From Acidobacteriota bacterium (GTDB lineage Bacteria; Acidobacteriota; Polarisedimenticolia; J045), in NCBI GenBank assembly GCA_024276295.1, contig JAJRXN010000007.1:1-7170 (forward strand): DNA of 7,170 nt, given 5' to 3'. Both the position numbers and the translations under genes were made by a program. The notes under the pieces were generated by a model that saw nothing but the letters and a program-made list of their open reading frames with translations, was not told the DNA's origin and did no database searches. Below, piece by piece: positions 1 through 6,400 of the stretch (its first letter is position 1; the number at the start of each line of letters is the position of its first letter).

Positions 1-760
1 CGCGGACCGAGGTGATCCCGCCGATGCCGATCACCGGCAGGTCGACGGCGCGGTGGACGCGGTCGACGGCGGCGACGGCCAGCGGCCGGATCGCCGGCCC
101 GGACAGTCCGCCCGTCCGGTTGGCCAGCACGGGGCGCCGCGTCTCGACGTCGATCACCATCCCGACGTACGTGTTGACCAGGCTCAGCGCGTCGGCGCCG
201 CCGTCGCGGGCGGCGCAGGCCATCTCGGCGATGTCGGTCACGTTGGGCGTCAGCTTGACCCACAGCGGGCGTGTGGTGCACGCGCGCACCGCGGCGGTCA
301 GCTCGCACATCGCCTGCGGGTCGCGGCCGAACGCCACGCCGCCGCGACGGACGTTCGGGCAGCTCAGGTTCAGTTCGTAGCCGGTGACCCCGGGTTCCCG
401 CTCCAGCGCCTCGACCACCTCGACGTACTCCTCGCTCGTCGAGCCGAAGACGTTGACGATCACGCAGGCGTTGCGCTCGCGCAGCGCAGGCAGCTTCTCC
501 TCGATGAAGCGCTCGACGCCGACGTTCTGCAGGCCGATCGCGTTGAGCATTCCCGCCGGGGTCTCGACGATGCGGGGCGGCGGGTTTCCTGCCCGGGGCT
601 GGAGGCTGATTCCCTTGACCACGATGCCACCGAGGGCCGAAAGGTCCACGAACGGTTCGTACTCGAGCCCGTAGCCGAAGGTGCCGCTGGCCGTCAGGAT
701 CGGGTTGCGGAGCACCAGGCCCCGGCCGACCTCGACCTCGGTGTGCACGCCGCCGCTCAC
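1..760 (-). CDS. pyrD: Dihydroorotate dehydrogenase, class 1B catalytic subunit (partial, C-terminus beyond window)
   Basis: Catalyses oxidation of dihydroorotate to orotate, the fourth step of UMP synthesis, as the FMN-bearing subunit of the NAD-dependent cytosolic PyrD-PyrK complex. Seen in the sequence: 253 codons from a GTG at 760-758, with no stop before the left edge. The N-terminal core has NPILTASGTFGYG (19-31), VVKGIS (47-52), the segment NAIGLQN (73-79), and NLSCPN (131-136). Cys134 is the active-site base that marks class 1 enzymes (class 2 uses Ser). WVKLTPN (167-173), SLVNT (193-197), GGLSGPAIRP (217-226) and IGIGGI (244-249) follow, as expected of the FMN-binding TIM barrel. About 50-60 residues are probably missing. 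The GTG overlaps the pyrK stop as GTGA, with a Shine-Dalgarno-like GAGGTG at 771-766, five bases away, so the two genes are likely translationally coupled. The adjacent pyrK confirms class 1B rather than 1A. Confidence 0.95.
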   Translation of the reverse strand, partial: MSGGVHTEVEVGRGLVLRNPILTASGTFGYGLEYEPFVDLSALGGIVVKGISLQPRAGNPPPRIVETPAGMLNAIGLQNVGVERFIEEKLPALRERNACVIVNVFGSTSEEYVEVVEALEREPGVTGYELNLSCPNVRRGGVAFGRDPQAMCELTAAVRACTTRPLWVKLTPNVTDIAEMACAARDGGADALSLVNTYVGMVIDVETRRPVLANRTGGLSGPAIRPLAVAAVDRVHRAVDLPVIGIGGITSVR

Positions 761-1575
761 GGCGCCACCTCGCGGGCATCGAACACCGGTCCTTCGGAAC
801 AGACCCGCACGAACCGGTCGAACTCGCCTTCCGGATGGCGGCGTGGCACGACGCAGCCGAGACAGACACCGAATCCGCAGGCCATCGTCTCCTCGAGGGC
901 GATCTGGCACGGCACGTCCGCTTGCAGGCACAGGTCGGCCACCGCGCGCAGCATCGGCGTCGGACCGCAGGCCATCACCAGACGCCGGGTGGACGCGCCC
1001 TGCTCGAGCCGCCGGGCCAGCAGTGCGGTCACGAGTCCGTGGTGTCCCGCCGTGCCGTCGTCGGTGGCGACGTCGCACGGCACGCCATGCCGCTCGAACC
1101 AGTCGCGCAGGATCAGCTCGCCGGCCGTCCGGGCGCCGTAGAGCAGGGTCGCCTCCGGCGCGTGCGGGCCGAGCTGCTGGACCAGCAGCGGGAAGACGGC
1201 GATGCCGATCCCCCCGGCGACGAGCAGCAGCTCGTGCCGCGCGGCGGGATCCGGAAGCCAGAAGCCGCGTCCGAGAGGACCGAGGACGGTCATCCGCGCC
1301 CCGGGCCGCAGCGTGCTGAACGCCTCCGAGCGGGCCCCGAAGACCTTGTAGACGATCTCGATCGTGCGTGGTGCGGCGTCGTCGGGTTCGGACCGGACCC
1401 GGGCGATCGAGAACGGCCGGCGGATCAGCATCCGGTCGATCCCCGGAATCCCGAGCATCACGAACTCGCCGGCGTGCGCCGCGGCGGCGATCTCGGGGGC
1501 CTCGAGGGCGAGCAGGAAATGTCCCGGCGCCAGCTCCTGCTGGTCGGCGACGGTGGCGAGCAGGTCCCACGGCAT
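757..1575 (-). CDS. pyrK: Dihydroorotate dehydrogenase electron transfer subunit
   Basis: Flavin and iron-sulfur subunit that passes electrons from the FMN of PyrD to NAD+ in class 1B dihydroorotate dehydrogenase. The 272-aa product has the ferredoxin-reductase layout. An N-terminal FAD-binding beta barrel carries RRPFSIA (52-58) and GPLGRGF (99-105). A nucleotide-binding domain carries LLLVAGGIGIAVFPLL (116-131), YGAR (146-149) and ACGP (202-205). A C-terminal [2Fe-2S] loop has Cys233, Cys238, Cys241 and Cys259 (spacing 4, 2, 17). Length is normal for the family, which is usually around 250-270 aa. The start is pinned at ATG 1575: an in-frame TAG at 1587-1585 leaves only three non-start codons (ACT, GCG, CGC) upstream. 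No Shine-Dalgarno sequence precedes it, so it may be leaderless. It is first in a pyrK-pyrD pair and is transcribed away from the plus-strand operon. Confidence 0.95.
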   Translation of the reverse strand: MPWDLLATVADQQELAPGHFLLALEAPEIAAAAHAGEFVMLGIPGIDRMLIRRPFSIARVRSEPDDAAPRTIEIVYKVFGARSEAFSTLRPGARMTVLGPLGRGFWLPDPAARHELLLVAGGIGIAVFPLLVQQLGPHAPEATLLYGARTAGELILRDWFERHGVPCDVATDDGTAGHHGLVTALLARRLEQGASTRRLVMACGPTPMLRAVADLCLQADVPCQIALEETMACGFGVCLGCVVPRRHPEGEFDRFVRVCSEGPVFDAREVAP

Positions 1576-1581
1576 GCGCGC

Positions 1582-1587
1582 AGTCTA
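1582..1587 (-). promoter_or_regulatory. Candidate -10 element (TAGACT) for a leaderless pyrK transcript
   Basis: Read on the minus strand, TAGACT fits the TANNNT form of a -10 box and lies exactly six bases before the A of the pyrK ATG. Transcription would therefore start at or next to the start codon. There is no Shine-Dalgarno sequence in this interval, which agrees with leaderless translation. I see no convincing -35 element. The match to TATAAT is 4 of 6, so this rests mainly on spacing. Confidence 0.4.
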
Positions 1588-1611
1588 GCCCGAAAGACGC
1601 CCGGCGCCCGG

Positions 1612-1617
1612 CATAAT
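1612..1617 (+). promoter_or_regulatory. Candidate -10 element (CATAAT) for the plus-strand operon
   Basis: CATAAT matches TATAAT at 5 of 6 positions and stands out in a very GC-rich spacer. It is 25 bases upstream of the ATG at 1643, which leaves room for a short leader containing the ribosome binding site. It lies in the small odd-centred palindrome GCAT-A-ATGC (1611-1619), directly after a tandem 7-base repeat GCCCGGC (1599-1605, 1606-1612). No recognisable -35 hexamer is found 16-18 bases upstream, so an activator or an alternative sigma factor would be needed if this is a real promoter. Confidence 0.35.
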
Positions 1618-1633
1618 GCAGTCGCCGACCTCC

Positions 1634-1637
1634 GGAG
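1634..1637 (+). promoter_or_regulatory. Ribosome binding site (GGAG) deciding the start of the 1643 gene
   Basis: GGAG ends five bases before the ATG at 1643. An in-frame ATG also exists at 1616, but it has no Shine-Dalgarno sequence and overlaps the candidate -10 box. The site therefore favours 1643 as the true start. Confidence 0.65.
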
Positions 1638-1642
1638 AACCC

Positions 1643-2605
1643 ATGACCGATCCCGGCCTCGAGGCCCTCGAACACGCCGTCGCGGCGCTGCAGATCGACG
1701 CCGCCTTCGCCACGCGTCCCGACGGGCGGAGCGTCACGTGGTGGCCGGGCCGCCTGGCGCAGAGGCTCGTCGCCGATCCACCGCTGGTCGATGCCGGCAC
1801 GACGGTCGGGCGACTGCGGGCCGAGACCGTCGTGCTCGAAGGTGTCGATCTCGACGTCCGGCGGGGGCAGGTCCTTTCGGCCATGGCGGCGGGACTCGTA
1901 TTCTCGGCCGTGCTGGTCGACGGCGGCCGACTGTCGCTGGTCGCGGACGTCTACGCGCATCCGGACGCCGCCGACTGGTGCGCGCGGAGCTTCGCGTTCG
2001 CGGCGGCGATGCAGGCCTCGCAGGCGGCGGCGATGGCCGGTCGGCTGGCCGGGCTGCTCGGCGCACGCGTGGCCGAAAGCGCGCATCCGGAGGCCGGGCC
2101 GCGCACGCAGGACGACGAGATGCTGCACCTGGCCGAGGCGCTGGTCCGTCCGCGCGGCAGCGAGCCGTCGCCGTTCGACGAGAAGGAACTCGGCACGGCA
2201 TGGAACGGCGTGTTCGGGCCGCTCGGGATCGCTCCGCGGCGGGACGGTCCGGGCTGGTGGGCGCCGCTGCCGGTCGGAGAGGGCGAGGCGATCGTGCTCG
2301 CCAACCCGCAGGCGCGGCATCCCGTGTTCGGCAGCGGCGCACTGGTGCGCGCGGCGCTGCGGGTGGAGGGGCGGGAACGAGCCCCGCGCTTCGAGGATGC
2401 GCTCGCCCTGACGGCGGCGGAATGCTCGACGCTGACCCGCGCCCACCTGCTCGGCGCGTGGTATCCGGAGCAGGAACGGCTGGTCCACGACGTGTTCCTG
2501 CCGAGCGCATCGTGGCTGCCCGGTTCGCTCGGGCACGTCCTTTTCGCCCAGGCGCTGCGGTTGCGCTGGGCTTGCCGGCGCGTCGCCGAACAGGACACGG
2601 CGTGA
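1643..2605 (+). CDS. Hypothetical protein, 320 aa, soluble, possible internal duplication
   Basis: I do not recognise this protein and assign no function. It has no signal peptide and no clear membrane segment, so it is predicted cytosolic. It starts at ATG 1643 behind a good GGAG site. The N-terminal half contains VTWWPGRLAQRL (31-42), then LVADVYAHPD (99-108), and then an alanine-rich helix (about 110-145). A polar linker follows (146-180). The C-terminal half contains GWWAPLP (204-210), IVLANPQARHPVFG (217-230), RLVHDVFLPS (279-288) and a final helix (about 297-313). The WW to DVY/DVF spacing is similar in the two halves (69 and 78 residues), which suggests two related domains. It overlaps the next gene by four bases (GTGA), so it is probably translated together with the membrane protein. 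Codon usage matches its neighbours, and I see no sign of transfer or decay. Confidence 0.8.
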   Translation: MTDPGLEALEHAVAALQIDAAFATRPDGRSVTWWPGRLAQRLVADPPLVDAGTTVGRLRAETVVLEGVDLDVRRGQVLSAMAAGLVFSAVLVDGGRLSLVADVYAHPDAADWCARSFAFAAAMQASQAAAMAGRLAGLLGARVAESAHPEAGPRTQDDEMLHLAEALVRPRGSEPSPFDEKELGTAWNGVFGPLGIAPRRDGPGWWAPLPVGEGEAIVLANPQARHPVFGSGALVRAALRVEGRERAPRFEDALALTAAECSTLTRAHLLGAWYPEQERLVHDVFLPSASWLPGSLGHVLFAQALRLRWACRRVAEQDTA

Positions 2606-4395
2606 TCGGCGGCGCACCGGGACGGATCGCCCGCGGACTGGGACCGGCCTCGTGGCTGGTGGTCGACGCCCTCCCCGCGGCCCTGGTGGCGAGCTGGGCC
2701 GAGACGCTGCTCCTGTTCGTGCTCAGCCCGGAGATCCCGCTGACCCTGCCGGGCTTCGTCGCCACATGGTGGGCGCTTGCGCCGCAGATCGTCGCGCTGT
2801 TCGTGCTCGCCGGCCCGGCGCTCGTCCTGTTCGGCATGGCGCTTGCGGTGTCGCGCACGACGCGTCGCGGACTGAGCCTGCGCTACGTGCTGCGCTTCGC
2901 GCTGCTCGATGCGGTGCTGCTCTCCGCCGCGTGTGCGTGGCAGTGGGGCCGGATCGGCTCGCTGCTTCCGGCGACGGCGCGGCTCTGCCTGGCGCTGATG
3001 ATGACGACCGGTCTGGCGGCGGCGCTCGGCGCGCTGGTGCTGGTGATCGTCGAGCTGCGCCGCCCCGGGCGTCCCGGCCTGCCGTGGCTCGTCGCCCTCG
3101 CCGCCGGGACGCTCGTCGCCCTCGGGGCAACGGCCTCGATTCGCCGGATCGAGTTCGAGCCTCCCCGCGCCGTGGACATTCCCGGGTTCGCTCCGAGACG
3201 GCCGGTCCTGCTGGTCGAGATTCCGGCGCTCGACCCCGACGATCTCGGACTGTACATCGAGCGTGGCTACGCCGAGGCGCTCGGCGGGCTGGCCGAGCAG
3301 GGGCTGCTGGTGCGCGTGACGGAGCCCCGGGCTACGGACCCGATCGCCCTCCACGCGACGCTGATCACCGGCAAGCCGGCCCGGGAGCATGGCGTGCTCG
3401 GCTCGGTGCGCTATCGCCCATCGCGCTCGCGGCGCTCGTTCGGGATCCTCCCGCGCGGACTGCTGCTGCGACCGCTGCTCTGGACGCCCCTGTGGGAGAG
3501 GGTGCCGGTCGACCGCCAGGTCGTCCGCACGGTGGCGCTGCCGCAGATCGCGCGCGGACTCGGCGTTCCGATGGCGCGCATCGGTGATCCGCTCGGCTGG
3601 CGGGCCGGCCCGGGAGAGATCGCGATCCCCGAGAGTCGGCTCGTGGCCGGTGCGCGCTTCCAGGTCGGGGACGAGGTGCTGGCCTGCCCGGCGCCCCGGG
3701 ACGTCCGGGGACGGTTCTTCGATCCGCCGGCCGACGAACTGCCGGCCACGGATCGGCTGGAGACGATCGTCGCCGAGGCGCTGGCGCAGGATGCCTGCGC
3801 GCTGAGAGTCGCCCGCGCGGTGGTGGCGCGGGGCCAGTGGCCGATCGTCTGGGTACGGCTGGCGGGGCACTACCGGGTTGCCTGGGAGTTTGCCGGCTGG
3901 CGCGAGGACCGGCCGGCGCGCGGCGCGACGCAGGAGGAGATCCGGGCCTGGGGCCTGACGCTCACGCGCTACGTGCGCGAGCTGGATCCGCTGCTGGGGG
4001 ACCTCTTCGCGGCGGCTCCGACGGAAGAACTGGTCCTCGTCGTCTCGCCGCACGGGATCCGGCAGCGCACGGACTTCGAACGACTGCTGGCCAGCCTCGT
4101 CGGGCGCACGGCGCCGACCGGAACGCACCGCGGTCCGCCGGACGGTCTGGTCCTGCTCCGGGGCGAGGGCGTCGTGGCGGGCCACCGCCTCGACGGGTTT
4201 CCGGTGCGATCGGTGCTGCCGACGCTGCTCTGGGCCGCCGGCCTGCCGACGGCCGAGGACATGGGACCGCTGATCACCGCCGCGTTCGATGACCGCTTCC
4301 GCGGAAGCCACCCGGTGATCGCGGTTCCCGGGTTCGAGGCGCGCGCGGCGGAGCCGGGGTCTGCAGGCAGCGGCCGGGGCGAGATGCTAGAGTGA
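2602..4395 (+). CDS. Polytopic membrane protein with alkaline-phosphatase/type I phosphodiesterase-like C-terminal domain, probably catalytically inactive
   Basis: A 597-aa protein starting at GTG 2602, which overlaps the upstream TGA; AGGA at 2592-2595 is a plausible ribosome binding site six bases away. The reading frame stays open far upstream, but that part is antisense to pyrK and out of frame with the 1643 gene. Residues 1-180 hold about five hydrophobic segments (roughly 17-40, 58-82, 94-115, 124-151, 160-178). Arginine-rich loops at 85-90 and 153-158 place the N-terminus inside and the large domain outside. Residues 201-577 resemble the type I phosphodiesterase branch of the alkaline phosphatase superfamily: LLVEIPALDPDDL (203-215), DPIALHATLITGK (246-258) with EHGVLG (262-267), VVSPHG (480-485), GTHR (507-510), and SVLPTLLWAAGLPTAEDMG (537-555). 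Against the family pattern, the metal Asp positions read Pro208, Gly422 and Pro483, the nucleophile position reads Ala252 and one His position reads Val426; His484 and His509 remain. I infer a non-catalytic binding or structural role. Superfamily assignment is from motif memory. Confidence 0.75.
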   Translation: MIGGAPGRIARGLGPASWLVVDALPAALVASWAETLLLFVLSPEIPLTLPGFVATWWALAPQIVALFVLAGPALVLFGMALAVSRTTRRGLSLRYVLRFALLDAVLLSAACAWQWGRIGSLLPATARLCLALMMTTGLAAALGALVLVIVELRRPGRPGLPWLVALAAGTLVALGATASIRRIEFEPPRAVDIPGFAPRRPVLLVEIPALDPDDLGLYIERGYAEALGGLAEQGLLVRVTEPRATDPIALHATLITGKPAREHGVLGSVRYRPSRSRRSFGILPRGLLLRPLLWTPLWERVPVDRQVVRTVALPQIARGLGVPMARIGDPLGWRAGPGEIAIPESRLVAGARFQVGDEVLACPAPRDVRGRFFDPPADELPATDRLETIVAEALAQDACALRVARAVVARGQWPIVWVRLAGHYRVAWEFAGWREDRPARGATQEEIRAWGLTLTRYVRELDPLLGDLFAAAPTEELVLVVSPHGIRQRTDFERLLASLVGRTAPTGTHRGPPDGLVLLRGEGVVAGHRLDGFPVRSVLPTLLWAAGLPTAEDMGPLITAAFDDRFRGSHPVIAVPGFEARAAEPGSAGSGRGEMLE

Positions 4396-4475
4396 CGGCG
4401 AGGGCCATGGGGCGGAAAACGGCTGCGGGACCGTCTGGAAGGGTTGGTCTCGCGTCGGCGGAGGCGGACGAAGCC

Positions 4476-5489
4476 ATGAACAGGAACGCGACCGGGCGTC
4501 CGATCCTCGCGTGTCTCCTGCTCGTCGCGGCGGCGATCACCCTGGCGCCGGCGGTCCATGCGGCGCAGCCGAGGCGGACGACACCCACCGAGGGCGAGCA
4601 GCTGATCACGCGCGGGGACTGGGTCGCCGCCGAGAAGCACGACTACAAGCGCATCAAGAGCGACCCTGACGACGCCGAGGCCCTGCGCAAGCTCGGGTTC
4701 GTCGAGCTGCGGCGGCCGGGCGGCGACGCCGTCCGGGCGCGCAAGTACCTCGAACGCGCACGCAAGCTCGATCCGGAAAACCCGCTCGGGCTGTTCCTGC
4801 TGGCACGGACGTACGACGTGCTCGGCTCGGCCGATCTCGCGCGCCGGACGTTCGAGGAACTCGTCGCCCTCGGCCCCGGCCGGGACGATCCGCAGCGGGC
4901 GTCCGCGGTACACCTCGCGCGGTTCTCCCTCGCCGTGGCGGCCGTCCGGCGCGGCGATGCGGACGAGGCGAAGAGACTGTTCCACGAGGTCCTGCGCCGG
5001 GAAAAGCGCCACGCCTACGTCCAGTACGAACTGGCGATGCTCGCGCAGAACGAAGGGCGGACCGACGAGGCGATCGAGCTGTACGAGAAGACCCTCGAGG
5101 CGCTCGACCGCTGGGCCCCGACCGAGTCGTGGCCGTATCCCCAGGCGCGCTACGCCTACATCCGCGAGAACGCGCGCTACGAACTGGCGCGTCTGCTTCT
5201 CGGCAAGGGCGAGGTCGACGGGGCGCTCGAACTGCTCGAGCCGATGGTCGAAACGGTCACCGTGCGCGCGGGGACCCGCCGTCGCGAGGTGGCGCCGGCT
5301 CCGAAGTCGCCCCTCGAGGGCAAGCCGGACGCGCGCTTCGAGAACGCACCTTTCTACTGCGCCAAGGCGCTGGCAGCGGCCGGACGCGCCAAGGAGGCCC
5401 GCAAGATGCTCAAGGCCTTCTCCCGCATGCGTCTCGGAGATCCCGCCCTGCGTGACGAGGCGCGAAGGCTCTACAAGGAGATGAAGTGA
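4476..5489 (+). CDS. Secreted tetratricopeptide (TPR) repeat protein
   Basis: A 337-aa protein predicted to be exported. The N-terminus from ATG 4476 is a classic signal peptide: basic n-region (Arg3, Arg8), hydrophobic core ILACLLLVAAAITLAP (10-25), and a likely signal peptidase I site after AVHA (26-29). The frame opens at a GTG at 4392 overlapping the previous stop, but that start would put a 28-residue polar extension before the signal peptide. GGAGG at 4460-4464 supports 4476, although its 11-base spacing is long. The mature part is a series of TPR-like helix pairs: about 39-64, 66-100, 103-134, 142-176, 179-211 (clearest, YELAMLAQNEGRTDEAIELY, 184-203), 231-260 and 292-318. A proline/arginine-rich insert at about 262-288 breaks the array before the last unit. 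Such proteins are protein-protein scaffolds; the partner is unknown. The adjacent membrane protein, whose large domain is predicted to face the same side, is a natural candidate. Stop TGA is one base before purC. Confidence 0.85.
   Translation: MNRNATGRPILACLLLVAAAITLAPAVHAAQPRRTTPTEGEQLITRGDWVAAEKHDYKRIKSDPDDAEALRKLGFVELRRPGGDAVRARKYLERARKLDPENPLGLFLLARTYDVLGSADLARRTFEELVALGPGRDDPQRASAVHLARFSLAVAAVRRGDADEAKRLFHEVLRREKRHAYVQYELAMLAQNEGRTDEAIELYEKTLEALDRWAPTESWPYPQARYAYIRENARYELARLLLGKGEVDGALELLEPMVETVTVRAGTRRREVAPAPKSPLEGKPDARFENAPFYCAKALAAAGRAKEARKMLKAFSRMRLGDPALRDEARRLYKEMK
5475..5480 (+). promoter_or_regulatory. Ribosome binding site of purC (AAGGAG) inside the end of the TPR gene
   Basis: AAGGAG encodes part of the last codons of the TPR gene and lies ten bases before the purC ATG at 5491. 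With only one base between the stop and the start, translation of purC is probably coupled to that of the TPR gene. Confidence 0.7.
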
Positions 5490-5490
5490 C

Positions 5491-6378
5491 ATGGCCGTCG
5501 TTACGAGGACGGACATCCAGGGCGTCCGTCTGCTCTCGCGTGGCAAGGTGCGCGACATCTACGACCTGGGTGATCACCTGCTGCTGATCGCCACCGATCG
5601 GATCTCGGCGTTCGATCACGTCCTGCCGCAGCCGATTCCGGACAAGGGCAAGGTACTGCACCAGATCTCGATGTTCTGGTTCGAGCGCATGAAGGATCTC
5701 GTGCCGCACCACGTCGTCTCGGACGACGTCGACGCCTACCCCGAGCCGCTGCGCGAGTACCGCGACATGCTCGAGGGGCGCTCGGCGCTGGTCCGCAAGG
5801 CGGACATGTACCCTGTCGAGTGCGTGGCGCGCGGCTACATCGTCGGTTCGGGCTGGAATGACTACCAGCGCACCGGAGCGATCTGCGGTATCCCGCTGCC
5901 CGAGGGGCTCCGGCTCTGCGACCGGCTGCCCGAGCCGATCTTCACGCCCGCGACCAAGGCGGAAGACGGCCACGACGAGAACATCAGCTTCGACGAGATG
6001 GTCGCGATCGTCGGCGGCGAGACCGCCGAGCGGCTGCGGGAGCTGACGCTCAGACTCTACCGCGAGGCGGCGGCCTGGGCCGAGGAGCGGGGGATCATCA
6101 TCGCCGACACGAAGTTCGAGTTCGGCGTGATCGACGGCCGGATGACGATCTGCGACGAGATGCTCACGCCCGACTCGTCGCGCTTCTGGCCGCGCGACGA
6201 GTACCGTCCCGGCAGTCCCCAGCCCTCGTTCGACAAGCAGTACGTCCGCGACTACCTCGAGCGGCTCGGGTGGGACAAGAACTCCCCGCCGCCGGATCTG
6301 CCCGAGGACGTGGTCGAAGGGACGCGGCGGCGCTACCTCGAGGCCCTCGAGCGGCTGACCGGACACAGCCTGCGCTGA
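5491..6378 (+). CDS. purC: Phosphoribosylaminoimidazole-succinocarboxamide synthase (SAICAR synthetase)
   Basis: Joins CAIR and L-aspartate using ATP to make SAICAR in de novo IMP synthesis, in the cytosol. The 295-aa sequence is colinear with the family. The ATP-binding N-terminal part has SRGKVRDIYDLG (16-27), LLIATDRISAFDH (31-43), and PDKGKVLHQIS (50-60). VECVARGYIVGSGWNDY (109-125) follows, then PIFTPATKAEDGHDENI (149-165), the conserved block IIIADTKFEFG (202-212) and DEMLTPDSSRFWP (222-234). The C-terminal part SFDKQYVRDYL (246-256) and the length near 300 aa match the long form found in yeast and several bacterial phyla, not the roughly 237-aa E. coli form. It begins at ATG 5491, one base after the TPR stop, and is the last gene of the plus-strand run. 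All residues I would expect are present and it looks fully functional. Confidence 0.97.
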   Translation: MAVVTRTDIQGVRLLSRGKVRDIYDLGDHLLLIATDRISAFDHVLPQPIPDKGKVLHQISMFWFERMKDLVPHHVVSDDVDAYPEPLREYRDMLEGRSALVRKADMYPVECVARGYIVGSGWNDYQRTGAICGIPLPEGLRLCDRLPEPIFTPATKAEDGHDENISFDEMVAIVGGETAERLRELTLRLYREAAAWAEERGIIIADTKFEFGVIDGRMTICDEMLTPDSSRFWPRDEYRPGSPQPSFDKQYVRDYLERLGWDKNSPPPDLPEDVVEGTRRRYLEALERLTGHSLR

Positions 6379-6400
6379 CCGGCGGGCGGACGCGGGTCAG
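6375..6400. terminator. Weak inverted repeat at the convergent purC/nagZ junction
   Basis: CTGACC (6375-6380) and GGTCAG (6395-6400) can pair around a 14-base GC-rich loop. The arms include both stop codons: TGA of purC and, on the other strand, TGA of nagZ. This is the only structure in the 18-base spacer between the convergent genes. The stem is only six base pairs and neither side has a T-run, so it would be a poor intrinsic terminator. Confidence 0.3.

Noticed and set aside
53..1141. A 362-aa plus-strand open frame at the left end.
   Set aside because: It is antisense to pyrD and pyrK, both of which show full family motifs on the minus strand.
835..2601. A continuous open frame on the plus strand upstream of the membrane protein, which would make it 1186 aa long.
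   Set aside because: It runs antisense through pyrK and out of frame across the 320-aa gene. Its translation is Arg/Ala/Gly-rich with no recognisable motif, typical of spurious frames in GC-rich DNA. The real start is GTG 2602.
1951..4311. A 786-aa minus-strand open frame.
   Set aside because: It is antisense to the 320-aa and membrane-protein genes, has an Arg/Gln-rich low-complexity composition, and lacks motifs. It mirrors the strong codon bias of the genes on the other strand.
4392..4475. GTG 4392 as the start of the TPR gene, giving a GTGA overlap like that of the previous pair.
   Set aside because: It would place 28 polar residues before an otherwise perfect signal peptide. ATG 4476 with GGAGG upstream explains the N-terminus better, though initiation at 4392 cannot be fully excluded.
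4396..4475. A possible internal promoter or small RNA in the 80-base gap before the TPR gene.
   Set aside because: I found no -10/-35 pair, no stable hairpin and no T-run; only a 4-base GACC/GGTC pairing that is expected by chance.
4503..4514. A lipoprotein lipobox around Cys13 of the TPR protein (ILAC).
   Set aside because: The -2 residue is Leu and the hydrophobic core continues well past the Cys. A signal peptidase I site at AVHA fits better.
3969..5558. A 529-aa minus-strand open frame.
   Set aside because: It spans the ends of three plus-strand genes (the membrane protein, the TPR gene and the purC start) that have clear domains. Its composition is that of a shadow frame.
5410..6366. 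A 318-aa minus-strand open frame opposite purC.
   Set aside because: purC is unmistakable on the plus strand, and the antisense translation carries no recognisable domain.
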